A DNA stretch of 48,386 bases from a bacterium (GTDB lineage Bacteria > Patescibacteriota > Saccharimonadia > Saccharimonadales > Saccharimonadaceae): the NCBI GenBank assembly GCA_030431855.1, contig JAUIII010000006.1, positions 1 through 48,386 of the forward strand. The letters are read 5' to 3'. The notes beneath the pieces are model-generated. The model had not been told where the DNA came from. It searched no databases and worked only from the letters and a program-made list of their open reading frames with translations. This document shows positions 17,810 through 26,971 of the stretch, one piece after another; the stretch's first letter is position 1; every line of letters starts with the position of its first letter. The translations under genes and the position numbers were made by a program.

Positions 17810-18967
17810 ATGTCCCTAACGCAAATCTATCTTGACCATGCCGCGGCGACCCCGATGGACGAACGCGTGATTCACGCGATGCGCCCTTTTTTTGATGATG
17901 TATTTTTCAATCCGTCTAGTCCCTATGCGCCAGCGGTCGCCGTGCGTCGCGAATACGAACAAGCCAAATCAAGATTGGCGGCGACATTTGGTGCCAAAGC
18001 CGACGAGCTGGTGATGACGGCAGGGGCGACAGAATCGATCAATCTCGCATTTCATGGCGTCAATGGTCACGTTGTAACCAGCGCAATCGAGCATCATGCC
18101 GTACTGGCTGCAGCGGAGCAATGTGAGCATACCTTAGTAGCGCCAACAGACAAGGGAATTGTGAGCGCGGATACTGTTGCTGCAGCCCTTCGTCCAGATA
18201 CAGAACTGGTGAGTATACAGCTTGCGAACAACGAGATTGGTACTATCCAGCCACTACGCGATATTGCTATGGTAATCGAGAATGAGCGTCATCGCAGGGC
18301 AGACGCGGGTGAGACAACTCCCCTGCTCTTTCACAGCGATGCATCGCAGGGCTTTGGGCAGCTCGACGTGAGCGTTGCCCGTCTTGGTATTGATATGCTG
18401 ACCTTGAATAGTGGCAAAATGTATGGTCCAAAACAAGTTGGTTTGCTGTGGCTTAAAGCTGGTACGCACAGAGACCCGCTTATTGTAGGCGGGGGTCAAG
18501 AGCGAGGTCTGCGTAGTGGTACAGAGAATGTGGCCGGTGTGATTGGTTTTGCAAAGGCCGCTGAGCTCGCACACAAACATCACAAAGCAGAAGCCAAGCG
18601 GCTTGCTAAGCTACGCGATACAATGCAACAGCGTTTGCAGCATGCGTTCCCCGATATGGTGGTAAGTGGCCATACAAAAAAACGCCTGGCTGGTTCATTG
18701 CATATCGCGTTCCCTGGCCTTGATGGCGAACGACTGGTGTTTCGACTAGAGGCAAAGGGCGTGCTACTGGCAACCGGGAGTGCGTGTGCCGCGAACAAAG
18801 GTTCACGCTCGCACGTACTTGAAGCAATTGGTCTTGCGCCAGACGTCGCAGATGGTAGTTTGCGGATCACTATGGGTAAGCTGACAGATAGCGCCGACAT
18901 CGAGTCGGCGACAAACCTGATTATCGAAGAAGTAATGGCCGAATTCGAAAGGATTGGGCGTGCTTAG
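17810..18967 (+). CDS. iscS: Cysteine desulfurase (NifS/IscS class V aminotransferase)
   Basis: IYLDHAAATPMDERV, SAIEHHAVL, HSDASQGFGQL, NSGKMYGPKQVGLLWL, LLATGSACAANKGSRSHVL. Confidence 0.93.
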   Translation: MSLTQIYLDHAAATPMDERVIHAMRPFFDDVFFNPSSPYAPAVAVRREYEQAKSRLAATFGAKADELVMTAGATESINLAFHGVNGHVVTSAIEHHAVLAAAEQCEHTLVAPTDKGIVSADTVAAALRPDTELVSIQLANNEIGTIQPLRDIAMVIENERHRRADAGETTPLLFHSDASQGFGQLDVSVARLGIDMLTLNSGKMYGPKQVGLLWLKAGTHRDPLIVGGGQERGLRSGTENVAGVIGFAKAAELAHKHHKAEAKRLAKLRDTMQQRLQHAFPDMVVSGHTKKRLAGSLHIAFPGLDGERLVFRLEAKGVLLATGSACAANKGSRSHVLEAIGLAPDVADGSLRITMGKLTDSADIESATNLIIEEVMAEFERIGRA

Positions 18968-19565
18968 GCTGCTTCTATTAGCCGTGGTACTTGCTGGTGC
19001 GGGCATCGCAATGCTTGGCAGCTACCTAGCCATTGACGATTTGTCTCTCTGCGATAATCTGCCTACTTATAATGGTGAATGTCGCAAAGCGGATGCAATC
19101 GTCGCTATTAGTGGCGGTAACACTCCTGAACGAGCGCTTGAGGCGATTGAACTGTTCAAGCTTGGCTGGGGTGACAAGCTCATCTTCTCGGGTGCAGCCA
19201 AGGATACGTCGGGGCCAAGCAACGCAGAAGTAATGAAGCGACAGGCCATTGACGCTGGCGTTGACCCCAAAGATATATTGATAGAAACCTTTTCACAAAC
19301 AACCAAGCAAAACGCCACTAAAACCAGCAATGTGTTTGAGCGATACGGAATTACAGATGTTATTTTAGTCACCTCTCCCTATCACCAGCGCCGCGCGAGT
19401 TTGGAATTCGAGACAGCGACAGATAATAGTGTGATACTGCGTAATCATCCCACAACTCACGACGAAGATTGGTCGAACTGGTGGTGGCTCACGCCGCGTG
19501 GCTGGTGGTTGGCTGGTGGCGAAGTGGTAAAAATAATCGCATTTTACGCTGGACAAAGCCAGTAA
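18954..19565 (+). CDS. DUF218/YdcF-SanA-like membrane-anchored protein
   Basis: N-terminal hydrophobic helix, DAIVAISGGNTPERALEAIELFK, ETFSQTTKQNATKTSNVF, VILVTSPYHQRRASLEF. Confidence 0.85.
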   Translation: MGVLRLLLLAVVLAGAGIAMLGSYLAIDDLSLCDNLPTYNGECRKADAIVAISGGNTPERALEAIELFKLGWGDKLIFSGAAKDTSGPSNAEVMKRQAIDAGVDPKDILIETFSQTTKQNATKTSNVFERYGITDVILVTSPYHQRRASLEFETATDNSVILRNHPTTHDEDWSNWWWLTPRGWWLAGGEVVKIIAFYAGQSQ

Positions 19566-20596
19566 TGACAAAAGTATTCGTTGGCATGAGCGGTGGTGTT
19601 GACTCTAGTCTTACCGCTGCGTTGTTGGTAGAGCAAGGCTACGACGTGACAGGTGTCTACATGAAAAACTGGACGCAGGACCTACCAGGTATGCGCTGCC
19701 CATGGGCGGATGACTTGGCTGATGCAAAGCGTGTGGCCGTACAGCTCGGCATCGATTTTCGAGTGTTTGATTTTGAGACCGAGTATCGAGATAAGGTAGT
19801 TGGCTACATGATTGAAGAGTACAAACAGGGCCGTACCCCCAACCCAGACATCATGTGCAACCAAGAGGTAAAATTTAAATTATTCCTCGAGACGGCGCTT
19901 GAACAAGGCGCGGATATGATTGCGACTGGTCACTACGCAAAGGTCCAAGACGGCCAATTGCTGCGTGCAGAAGATGAAAACAAAGATCAAACATACTTTT
20001 TATACAGAGTTGAAGGGGCTGCGCTTGAAAAAACACTCTTCCCTTTGGGTGAATATACGAAACCCATGGTGCGCACAATGGCCGAAGAACGCGGCCTGTA
20101 CACTGCAGGCAAAAAAGACAGTCAAGGTATTTGTTTCGTGGGTCAGATAGGAATACGTGAGTTTCTGCAGCAATATATCGAAACACAACCTGGCGATATT
20201 ATTGATACTGCGTCGGGACAAAGTTTAGGGCGTCATGACGGAGCGATTTTCTACACGCTTGGTCAACGGCATGGCCTTGATATAGGCGGGGGGCTGCCCT
20301 ATTACGTAGTAGGCAAAGATATGTCAAAAAATGAAGTGTATGTTTCGACCAATCTCGACGACGAAAACTTGTGGAAACATGAAATCACACTACAAAATCT
20401 TCACTGGATACACAATGCACCTCGTGATGGCGACGAACTGCAGGTCCGCATTCGCCATCGAGCTGCGCTTGTTGCATGTACGTACTCAAAGGGCAGCCTG
20501 CGGCTTGCTGAGCCACAGCGTGCTGTTACGCCGGGGCAATCGGCAGTACTATATCAGGGCAAATTGTGCATCGGCGGGGGGATTGTAGTACAATAA
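19565..20596 (+). CDS. mnmA: tRNA-specific 2-thiouridylase MnmA
   Basis: VFVGMSGGVDSSLTAALLVEQGYDVTGVYMKNW, TPNPDIMCNQEVKF, ATGHYAK, DSQGICFVG; start at 19565 (TAATG overlap), downstream of the ORF-track start. Confidence 0.96.
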   Translation: MTKVFVGMSGGVDSSLTAALLVEQGYDVTGVYMKNWTQDLPGMRCPWADDLADAKRVAVQLGIDFRVFDFETEYRDKVVGYMIEEYKQGRTPNPDIMCNQEVKFKLFLETALEQGADMIATGHYAKVQDGQLLRAEDENKDQTYFLYRVEGAALEKTLFPLGEYTKPMVRTMAEERGLYTAGKKDSQGICFVGQIGIREFLQQYIETQPGDIIDTASGQSLGRHDGAIFYTLGQRHGLDIGGGLPYYVVGKDMSKNEVYVSTNLDDENLWKHEITLQNLHWIHNAPRDGDELQVRIRHRAALVACTYSKGSLRLAEPQRAVTPGQSAVLYQGKLCIGGGIVVQ

Positions 20597-20620
20597 ACCT
20601 AACAAGCATAAGGAGGACGA

Positions 20621-21088
20621 ATGGGACTACTTGATAACGTAAAAAACATGTTTGGAGGTAAGAAGGACATGCAAGACCAACCCAACCCAAGCCAACCAAC
20701 GCCAACCCCAGACCCAGCTGTTCCAGTAGACAGTCCAGCAATGGACGCAATGCCTACTGAAGGCTCGGTAGCACCTGCGGCAGATCCAGCAATGGACGCG
20801 AGCACCGATGCTGCTCCAGTAGACATGGCTGCTCCAGCTGAGCCAGCTGCCCCAGCAATTCCAACGGATCCAATGGCACCTGCTGCTCCAGCTATGCCAG
20901 AAGAGCCAGCTGCATCTGCCGTAGAACCGGTAGCTCCAGCTGAGCCAGCTATGCCGGTAGATGCATCAGTTGCACCAGCTCCAGCTGAGCCAGCTATGCC
21001 GGCGCCAGCTGCACCAATGCCAGAAGCGCCAGCTCCTGAAGCTCCTGCAACTGAAGAGCAGCAGCCACCAGTACCACCAGCTCAATAA
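20621..21088 (+). CDS. Ala/Pro-rich low-complexity protein with a short conserved-looking N-terminus
   Basis: Strong SD AAGGAGGACGA; MGLLDNVKNMFGGKKDM then ~135 aa dominated by A, P, E, M, V, D. Confidence 0.8.
   Translation: MGLLDNVKNMFGGKKDMQDQPNPSQPTPTPDPAVPVDSPAMDAMPTEGSVAPAADPAMDASTDAAPVDMAAPAEPAAPAIPTDPMAPAAPAMPEEPAASAVEPVAPAEPAMPVDASVAPAPAEPAMPAPAAPMPEAPAPEAPATEEQQPPVPPAQ
20932..21002 (+). repeat. 26-nt exact direct repeat within the Ala/Pro-rich gene
   Basis: AGCTCCAGCTGAGCCAGCTATGCCGG at 20932-20957 and 20977-21002, offset 45 nt (in frame). Confidence 0.9.
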
Positions 21089-21108
21089 AATTTATTTGGT
21101 ACATACAT

Positions 21109-21145
21109 ACAGAGGCTACTCAATCACAGTGGCCTCTGTTATAAT
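21109..21145 (+). promoter_or_regulatory. alaS promoter with overlapping inverted repeat
   Basis: ACAGAGGC 21109-21116 / GCCTCTGT 21132-21139, TATAAT 21140-21145, ATG at 21153. Confidence 0.5.
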
Positions 21146-21152
21146 GTGGGTA

Positions 21153-23063
21153 ATGAACGCTCAAGAAATTCGCAATGCATATTTAACGTACTTTAAAGAT
21201 CGTGGTCACGCAGTAGTAAAACGTGCGCCACTAGTACTTCACGACGATCCCACCACGCTGTTTACTGGCAGTGGTATGCAGCCTATTATCCCGTACCTTC
21301 TCGGCGAGCCACATCCAGAAGGCAATCGAATTGTTGACAGTCAAACCTGCCTGCGTGCAATGGATATAGAAGAAATTGGCGACAACCGCCACACGACCTT
21401 CTTCGAAATGCTAGGTAACTGGTCTCTCGGCGATTATTTCAAACAAGACCAGCTGACCTGGATGTACGAATTTTTACTAGACGTTGTAGAACTAGATATA
21501 AATAAAATCTACGCAACATGTTTTATCGGAGATGACCGATTTAACATTCCAAAAGACAATGAAAGCGCCGATCTACTAAAGAAAATCTTTAAGGATCGCG
21601 GCGTGGATGCTGAAACTGCAGACATTGGTTCTGACGAAGATGGATACAAGCGCGGAATTAAAGAAGGCGAGCGAATATTCTTCTACGATGGCTACAATAA
21701 CTGGTGGTGGCGTGGTAAGGGTGTTGCAGAAATGGTCGTTGGAGAACCAGGGGGTCCATCTAGTGAAATGTTTTATCGTTTTGACGAATCTGAACATACA
21801 GCGGCCGAAAAAGAGAAATATGGTGAAAACTGTCACCCTGCATGTGATTGTGGTCGATTTATGGAAATAGGAAACAATGTTTTCATGGAATATGTTCGTC
21901 GTGAAAGTGGTTTTGAAAAACTGCCAAAACAAAATGTTGACCATGGTGCTGGCCTGGAACGCATCGCCGCGGCCAAACTAGACGACCCAGATGTATTTAA
22001 AATCAGCCTGATGTGGCCAATCATTGAAAAGCTGGAAAAGCTAAGCAAAAAAAGCTACGACAGTCATACCAATGCCATGCGAGTCATCGCCGACCATCTG
22101 CGTGCTGCTACGTTCCTTGCGGTGGATGGCTGTGTACCAAGCAATAAAGAACAAGGCTATGTGATGCGACGTCTGCTGCGCCGCGCAATTCGTTTCGCGT
22201 TCGAACTGGGTATCGAGCAGAACTTTTTACAAGAAGTAGTGCCAGTCATTGCCGACATGTACCACGATGATTTCCCAGAAGTTGCCGAAAAGCGCGAGGA
22301 AGTGATTGCAGTGTTAGTGAAGGAAGAAAAAGTATTCCGTCAAACCTTGCGAAAAGGATTGAAAGAGCTTTCGAAATTCGACGGTCAAACAATTACTGGT
22401 GAGGTGTTATTTACGCTGTACGATACCTACGGCTTCCCTGTTGAGCTTTCTACCGAAGAAGTATTCAAGCAGGACATGGAGCTTTCTGAAAATTGGCGTG
22501 AAGAATTCGATGCAAAAATGGCCGAACAGCGGCAGCGCTCGCAAACCGCAGCCAAAGGCACGTTCAAAGGCGGCCTAGGCGGGCAAACCATGCAGCACAA
22601 AAAATACCATACAGCCACTCACCTGATGTACCAGGCTCTGCGTGATGTATTAGGCGACCACGTGGTGCAGCGGGGCAGCAACATTACCGAAGAGCGCCTA
22701 CGTTTCGACTTTTCACACCCAGAAAAGGTAACTCGCGAGCAGCTTGATCAAGTAGAAGAAATTGTAAACCGCGAAATTGCCAAAGATTTGCAAATTAGCT
22801 TCAAAGAATACCCTACTCAAGAGGCAACAGGACCACTAGGTGCTCTCGGCCAGTTCGGCGACCGCTACGGCGACACTGTGAAGGTGTACAGCATGAAAGA
22901 CAAGGAATCACCCGCAGACGAGCGACCATTTAGCTTCGAAATTTGTGGCGGGCCACATGTCGATCACACCTTGCAGCTATTTGAGGATGGCAAGAAATTC
23001 AAGATTACGAAAGAAGAAGCCTCAAGCGCCGGAATTCGACGTATCAAGGCTGTTCTACAGTAA
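21153..23063 (+). CDS. alaS: Alanyl-tRNA synthetase, short form lacking the C-terminal (C-Ala) region
   Basis: IRNAYLTYFKDRGHAVV, FFEMLGNWSLGDYFKQ, KYHTATHLMYQALRDVLGDHVVQRGSNITEERLRFDFSH, EICGGPHVDHTLQL; ends at GIRRIKAVLQ (636 aa); start placed at 21153, not 20961. Confidence 0.95.
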   Translation: MNAQEIRNAYLTYFKDRGHAVVKRAPLVLHDDPTTLFTGSGMQPIIPYLLGEPHPEGNRIVDSQTCLRAMDIEEIGDNRHTTFFEMLGNWSLGDYFKQDQLTWMYEFLLDVVELDINKIYATCFIGDDRFNIPKDNESADLLKKIFKDRGVDAETADIGSDEDGYKRGIKEGERIFFYDGYNNWWWRGKGVAEMVVGEPGGPSSEMFYRFDESEHTAAEKEKYGENCHPACDCGRFMEIGNNVFMEYVRRESGFEKLPKQNVDHGAGLERIAAAKLDDPDVFKISLMWPIIEKLEKLSKKSYDSHTNAMRVIADHLRAATFLAVDGCVPSNKEQGYVMRRLLRRAIRFAFELGIEQNFLQEVVPVIADMYHDDFPEVAEKREEVIAVLVKEEKVFRQTLRKGLKELSKFDGQTITGEVLFTLYDTYGFPVELSTEEVFKQDMELSENWREEFDAKMAEQRQRSQTAAKGTFKGGLGGQTMQHKKYHTATHLMYQALRDVLGDHVVQRGSNITEERLRFDFSHPEKVTREQLDQVEEIVNREIAKDLQISFKEYPTQEATGPLGALGQFGDRYGDTVKVYSMKDKESPADERPFSFEICGGPHVDHTLQLFEDGKKFKITKEEASSAGIRRIKAVLQ

Positions 23064-23064
23064 A

Positions 23065-23580
23065 CTAGAGCTTTGCGCTAATGCGACCATCGCCGCCGGT
23101 TGGTTCGAATTCGGGCTGTAAGCCGGCACGGCTCGTCATGCGCACATCGGCAACCAGCGCTGTTGGTTGAGCAGTTGCACGAATCTCGGTGTCGCCACGG
23201 TCTGAAGCTGTCGACACAATTGCACTAATAAGTTTTTGACCAACCTTACGCCGGCGGGCCTCGGGTGCTACCGCGACTCCTTCTACATAGGTTACCCTTG
23301 CCCCGGTGTCCGAATCACGAAGTTGATGAAAAACACCGAGGCCAATTGGACGTGCATCATCAAATGCGGCGACGCACTCACTTGAGGCTAAGTCATCATA
23401 TAATTCCATCAACTGGTCATAGCTCAGGTCGGGTAGCATACGAGAATCAACGTCATCTTGCTGCGAAAGTGCATATACGCGCAACATTTCCACCAGGTCG
23501 GCTGGCATTTCTTCCAGCGATGTCCAAGTATCAGCGGGCAGTTCAAACGGTTTAATGGTCGGATCTGATGGCGTTTCCAT
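23065..23580 (-). CDS. GNAT-family acetyltransferase-like protein
   Basis: VTYVEGVAVAPEARRRKVGQKLISAIVSTASDRG acetyl-CoA binding segment. Confidence 0.8.
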   Translation of the reverse strand: METPSDPTIKPFELPADTWTSLEEMPADLVEMLRVYALSQQDDVDSRMLPDLSYDQLMELYDDLASSECVAAFDDARPIGLGVFHQLRDSDTGARVTYVEGVAVAPEARRRKVGQKLISAIVSTASDRGDTEIRATAQPTALVADVRMTSRAGLQPEFEPTGGDGRISAKL

Positions 23581-23660
23581 ATTACAATTATAGCATAAAC
23601 ATAAACATTTTGCAAGTATCTTTGCACCTCTAGATAAACAGTAGTATAATGGTACTACTT

Positions 23661-24935
23661 ATGGTTCTAAATAAATTACGCAACATGCACCGTGCTCGAG
23701 CAGAGGCCGAAGACAAGCAGCACATAGTGGCACTTGATATTGGTACCGAGTTTGTGAAGGCGTTGATAGCCAAGATTGAAGACGACAAAATGAAGATTGT
23801 TGGCGTGGGTAGGGCACGTCAAAATGTGAGCGATATGCATTCTGGCGCCATTGCCGACATTGCAGGTGTAGTGCAAAATTGCGAATCCGCGCTTGCCGAA
23901 GCAGAGGATCAAGCCGGTCTGCAAGCCAAGCGAGCAGTGATCGGTATAGCAGGGGAGCTGGTAATTGGGGTTACCAACACGATTCGTTACCGTCGACCCC
24001 AGCCAGATCGTCCACTAGATATTGCAGAAATGGAATTTATCATTGAAAAGGTGCAAGAGCGCGCGCAGGGGAAAGCTCAGAAACAAATCGCGCTTGAAAC
24101 TGGCAATGAAGAGGTAGAGGTAAAGCTCGTCAACTCGGCGTTGGTTAGTATCCACATCGACGGCTACAAGGTGTCGAACCCGATAGGATTTCAAGGTAAA
24201 GATGTAGCGGTGCAAATTTATACGGCATTTGCTCCGATGGTGCACATAGGCGCACTCGAGCGCGTGGCCGACGAGCTGGCCCTTGAGCTACTAGCAGTCG
24301 CGGCCGAACCATTCGCGGTAAGTCGCAGCGTGCTAGGCAATGATGCGAGCAGTAACTTCACGGCTATCCTAGCAGATGTTGGTGGCGGTACTACTGACAT
24401 CGCTGTGGTAAACGACGGCGGTGTAGAAGGAACAAAAATGTTCGGCATCGGTGGACGCAGCTTTACTCGTACGATTGCCAGCGAACTGAGTCTTAGCTAC
24501 GAAGAGGCGGAAAAACTAAAGCTGAATATCGACAATGAACAGATAAAAACCAGCGTAAAGAAACAGGCGGAAGGTGCCATAGATAAAACGCTTGATGTGT
24601 GGTTGTCTGGCGTAGAGCTTGCGCTGAGTGAGTTTGACTCTGTTGATCACTTACCAAACAAACTACTGCTGTGTGGTGGTGGTGCCAGTTTGGTAAAACT
24701 TACCGAAGCGTTGAATACCGAAAACTGGTATAAAAACTTGCCATTTACCAAGCGCCCAACCGTGCAGCTGATATCGCCAGACGCTGTGCTGGGTATCGAA
24801 GATTCCACCGCGAAAGCCAATGACCACACCTTCATCACTGCTATGGGTTTGCTACGGGTGGGCTATGATACAATCGTAGGAAGTGACGACAGCGGCTCGG
24901 TAAAGGAAAAACTAAACCGTATTTTACGGATTTAA
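23661..24935 (+). CDS. Actin-like ATPase, FtsA/PilM-like
   Basis: HIVALDIGTEFVKALIAKI, ILADVGGGTTDIAVVNDGGVEGTKMFGIGGRSFTRTIASEL, LLLCGGGASLVKLTEAL. Confidence 0.85.
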   Translation: MVLNKLRNMHRARAEAEDKQHIVALDIGTEFVKALIAKIEDDKMKIVGVGRARQNVSDMHSGAIADIAGVVQNCESALAEAEDQAGLQAKRAVIGIAGELVIGVTNTIRYRRPQPDRPLDIAEMEFIIEKVQERAQGKAQKQIALETGNEEVEVKLVNSALVSIHIDGYKVSNPIGFQGKDVAVQIYTAFAPMVHIGALERVADELALELLAVAAEPFAVSRSVLGNDASSNFTAILADVGGGTTDIAVVNDGGVEGTKMFGIGGRSFTRTIASELSLSYEEAEKLKLNIDNEQIKTSVKKQAEGAIDKTLDVWLSGVELALSEFDSVDHLPNKLLLCGGGASLVKLTEALNTENWYKNLPFTKRPTVQLISPDAVLGIEDSTAKANDHTFITAMGLLRVGYDTIVGSDDSGSVKEKLNRILRI

Positions 24936-24939
24936 AACG

Positions 24940-26583
24940 ATGAATAAAGACGTTATTTACATCGATGTCGACGATGATATCACCGGTATCATTAGCAAGA
25001 TAAAAGCTTCTGAAGAGAAGATTATTGCGTTGGTGCCACCAAAGAGGACTGGGGTACTGCAAAGTGCCGTAAATTTACGTTTGCTTGCTCGGGCCGCTAA
25101 AAACAGCGACAAACGAGTCGTGTTGATTACCAGCAATTCATCTCTTGTAGGGTTGGCGGCCGCTGCCACCATACCTGTAGCGAAAAATCTACAAAGCAAA
25201 CCAGAGCTCGCAGAAGCAACCAGTCTTGATAGTGACGAGGGCGACGATGTAATAGACGGCAATGATGTGCCCATTGGTGAGCATGCAAAAATGGCCGCCC
25301 CGGCAGTAGGTGCCGCAGCTCTTAGTGAAGCAGCCGACACCATGGATGATATTCCAGCAACTCCACCGCGCTCTCCTCGAACGTCAACAACATCCGGGAA
25401 GAAATCACGAGCGAAAGTGCCAAACTTCAATAGTTTTCGGAAGAAGCTATTCCTTGGTATTGCTGGTGGTGTCGCGCTTCTCGTGTTTCTTGTGTGGGCA
25501 ATCTTTATTGCGCCACATGCCACGATAGTGATTGCAGCAAAAACCACCAGCGCCTCAGTAAATACACAAGTGATATTTGGCGATAGCGTAAAGACAGACA
25601 TCGAAAAAGGCACGCTGGCAGCTGTATTAGTAACGCAACCTGAAGATGTATCGCAAGATTTTGACGCAACCGGCACAAAAAACGTGGGCAAAAAGGCAAC
25701 CGGCACGGTAAAGCTTTCTAACCAGTCACTCAGCGGTACAGACGTAGCAGCGGGAACGAAACTGACAACAAGCGGGGGACTTGCGTTTATAACAGATGAG
25801 GATGTAACGATACCAGCAAGTACGATTGGGCCAGGCTGTTTCCCGGTCGCATGCCCCGGCAGTACGAATGTGGGAGTAACGGCTGCTGAAGCTGGTGCGA
25901 AATACAACGCCGCCAGCGGTGACTTATCTGGCGCACCAAATAGCGCCGAGGCATCATTAACAAGCCCTACCTCGGGTGGTACAGACAAAAAAGTAAAGGT
26001 AGTTACCGAGGCAGATGTTCAAAAGGCGAAACAAGCATTGGTTGATCAAAGTACCGACGACATCAAATCAGAGCTAAAGGATAAGTTCGACGACGACGCT
26101 CTGGTGGTAGAAGAAACGTTTGGCGCTGACTATAAAGACGTGACCTCGTCGCCCGCTGTGGGCCAAGAGGCAGAAGGCGGTACGGCGACGCTTGGCGGTA
26201 AAGTTACCTACAAAATGTACGGCATTGCCCACGATGAGCTCGATGATTTCCTGAAAGCAACACTCACGGAAGAACTTGATAGCCCCAGCGAACAGCGTAT
26301 TTACGAAACAGGAGCTGACGATGCGCAACTACAGGATGTCGTGAAGAAAAAAATTGGCGGTGAAGGAACCCTCATCGCGACTGGTCAAATTGGGCCAAAA
26401 ATTAGCGATAGTGATGTGAAAAATCGAGCAAAAGGCAAGAAATTTGGCGACATACAGGCTGATTTGCAGTCAATCCAGGGTGTCGACTCTGTAGACGTGA
26501 AATTCTTTCCTTTCTGGATAAACACTGTTCCAGATGATACAAAACGAATCACCGTAGAATTTAAGTTGGATGAGTCAAACTAA
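24940..26583 (+). CDS. Large single-pass membrane protein, 'baseplate J-like' type
   Basis: N-terminal alpha/beta domain (VIYIDVDDDITGIISKIKAS...VVLITSNSSLVGLAAAA), internal TM LFLGIAGGVALLVFLVWAIFIAP, extracellular segment with KNVGKKATGTVKLSNQSLSGTDVAAGTKLTT. Confidence 0.65.
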   Translation: MNKDVIYIDVDDDITGIISKIKASEEKIIALVPPKRTGVLQSAVNLRLLARAAKNSDKRVVLITSNSSLVGLAAAATIPVAKNLQSKPELAEATSLDSDEGDDVIDGNDVPIGEHAKMAAPAVGAAALSEAADTMDDIPATPPRSPRTSTTSGKKSRAKVPNFNSFRKKLFLGIAGGVALLVFLVWAIFIAPHATIVIAAKTTSASVNTQVIFGDSVKTDIEKGTLAAVLVTQPEDVSQDFDATGTKNVGKKATGTVKLSNQSLSGTDVAAGTKLTTSGGLAFITDEDVTIPASTIGPGCFPVACPGSTNVGVTAAEAGAKYNAASGDLSGAPNSAEASLTSPTSGGTDKKVKVVTEADVQKAKQALVDQSTDDIKSELKDKFDDDALVVEETFGADYKDVTSSPAVGQEAEGGTATLGGKVTYKMYGIAHDELDDFLKATLTEELDSPSEQRIYETGADDAQLQDVVKKKIGGEGTLIATGQIGPKISDSDVKNRAKGKKFGDIQADLQSIQGVDSVDVKFFPFWINTVPDDTKRITVEFKLDESN

Positions 26584-26971
26584 AGCATTGCTTGGCCTTG
26601 ATATAGGAAGCGTACGAATCGGTGTTGCTATGGCAGACACCACAATGAGAATAGCAGTTCCGCAGGGCGCGGTTCCTGTAGATGGCAGCGAGATAACAGC
26701 AATACACGATATGATAAAAGCCAATGACATCGACACGGTTGTTGTGGGCTATCCGCGCAACCAATCTGGTGACACTACTCAGCAGACAAGCTATGTAGAG
26801 CAAGTCGCCGAACGTATTTCTGCCCCACATGTGGTATTTCAAGATGAATCACTTACAAGCGTGCTTGCAGAAGGCCGGCTAAAGGCGCGGGGCAAGCCAT
26901 ATAGTAAAGAAGATATCGACGCCGAAGCAGCAGTGCTGATATTGACCGACTATCTGGAGCTTCACCCATGA
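26570..26971 (+). CDS. ruvX: RuvX/YqgF Holliday junction resolvase-like / pre-16S rRNA nuclease
   Basis: LLGLDIGSVRIGVAMADTTMRIAVP, VVGYPRNQSGDTTQQTSYVEQVAERI, FQDESLTSVLAE, DIDAEAAVLILTDYL. Confidence 0.93.
   Translation: MSQTKALLGLDIGSVRIGVAMADTTMRIAVPQGAVPVDGSEITAIHDMIKANDIDTVVVGYPRNQSGDTTQQTSYVEQVAERISAPHVVFQDESLTSVLAEGRLKARGKPYSKEDIDAEAAVLILTDYLELHP

Noticed and set aside
20961-21152. N-terminal extension of alaS in the ORF track
   Set aside because: Overlaps the Ala/Pro-rich gene out of frame and crosses the alaS promoter; ATG 21153 with TATAAT 7 nt upstream is the likely start.
24957-25988. 343-aa minus-strand ORF opposite the J-like protein gene
   Set aside because: Long antisense open frame, but composition mirrors the sense codons and the sense gene has clear SD/operon context and recognisable architecture.
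18954-26583. Recurring 14-nt same-strand gene overlaps (11608-11621, 18954-18967, 26570-26583)
   Set aside because: Start assignments are uncertain in at least one case, and overlaps of this size are common in compact genomes; probably coincidence.
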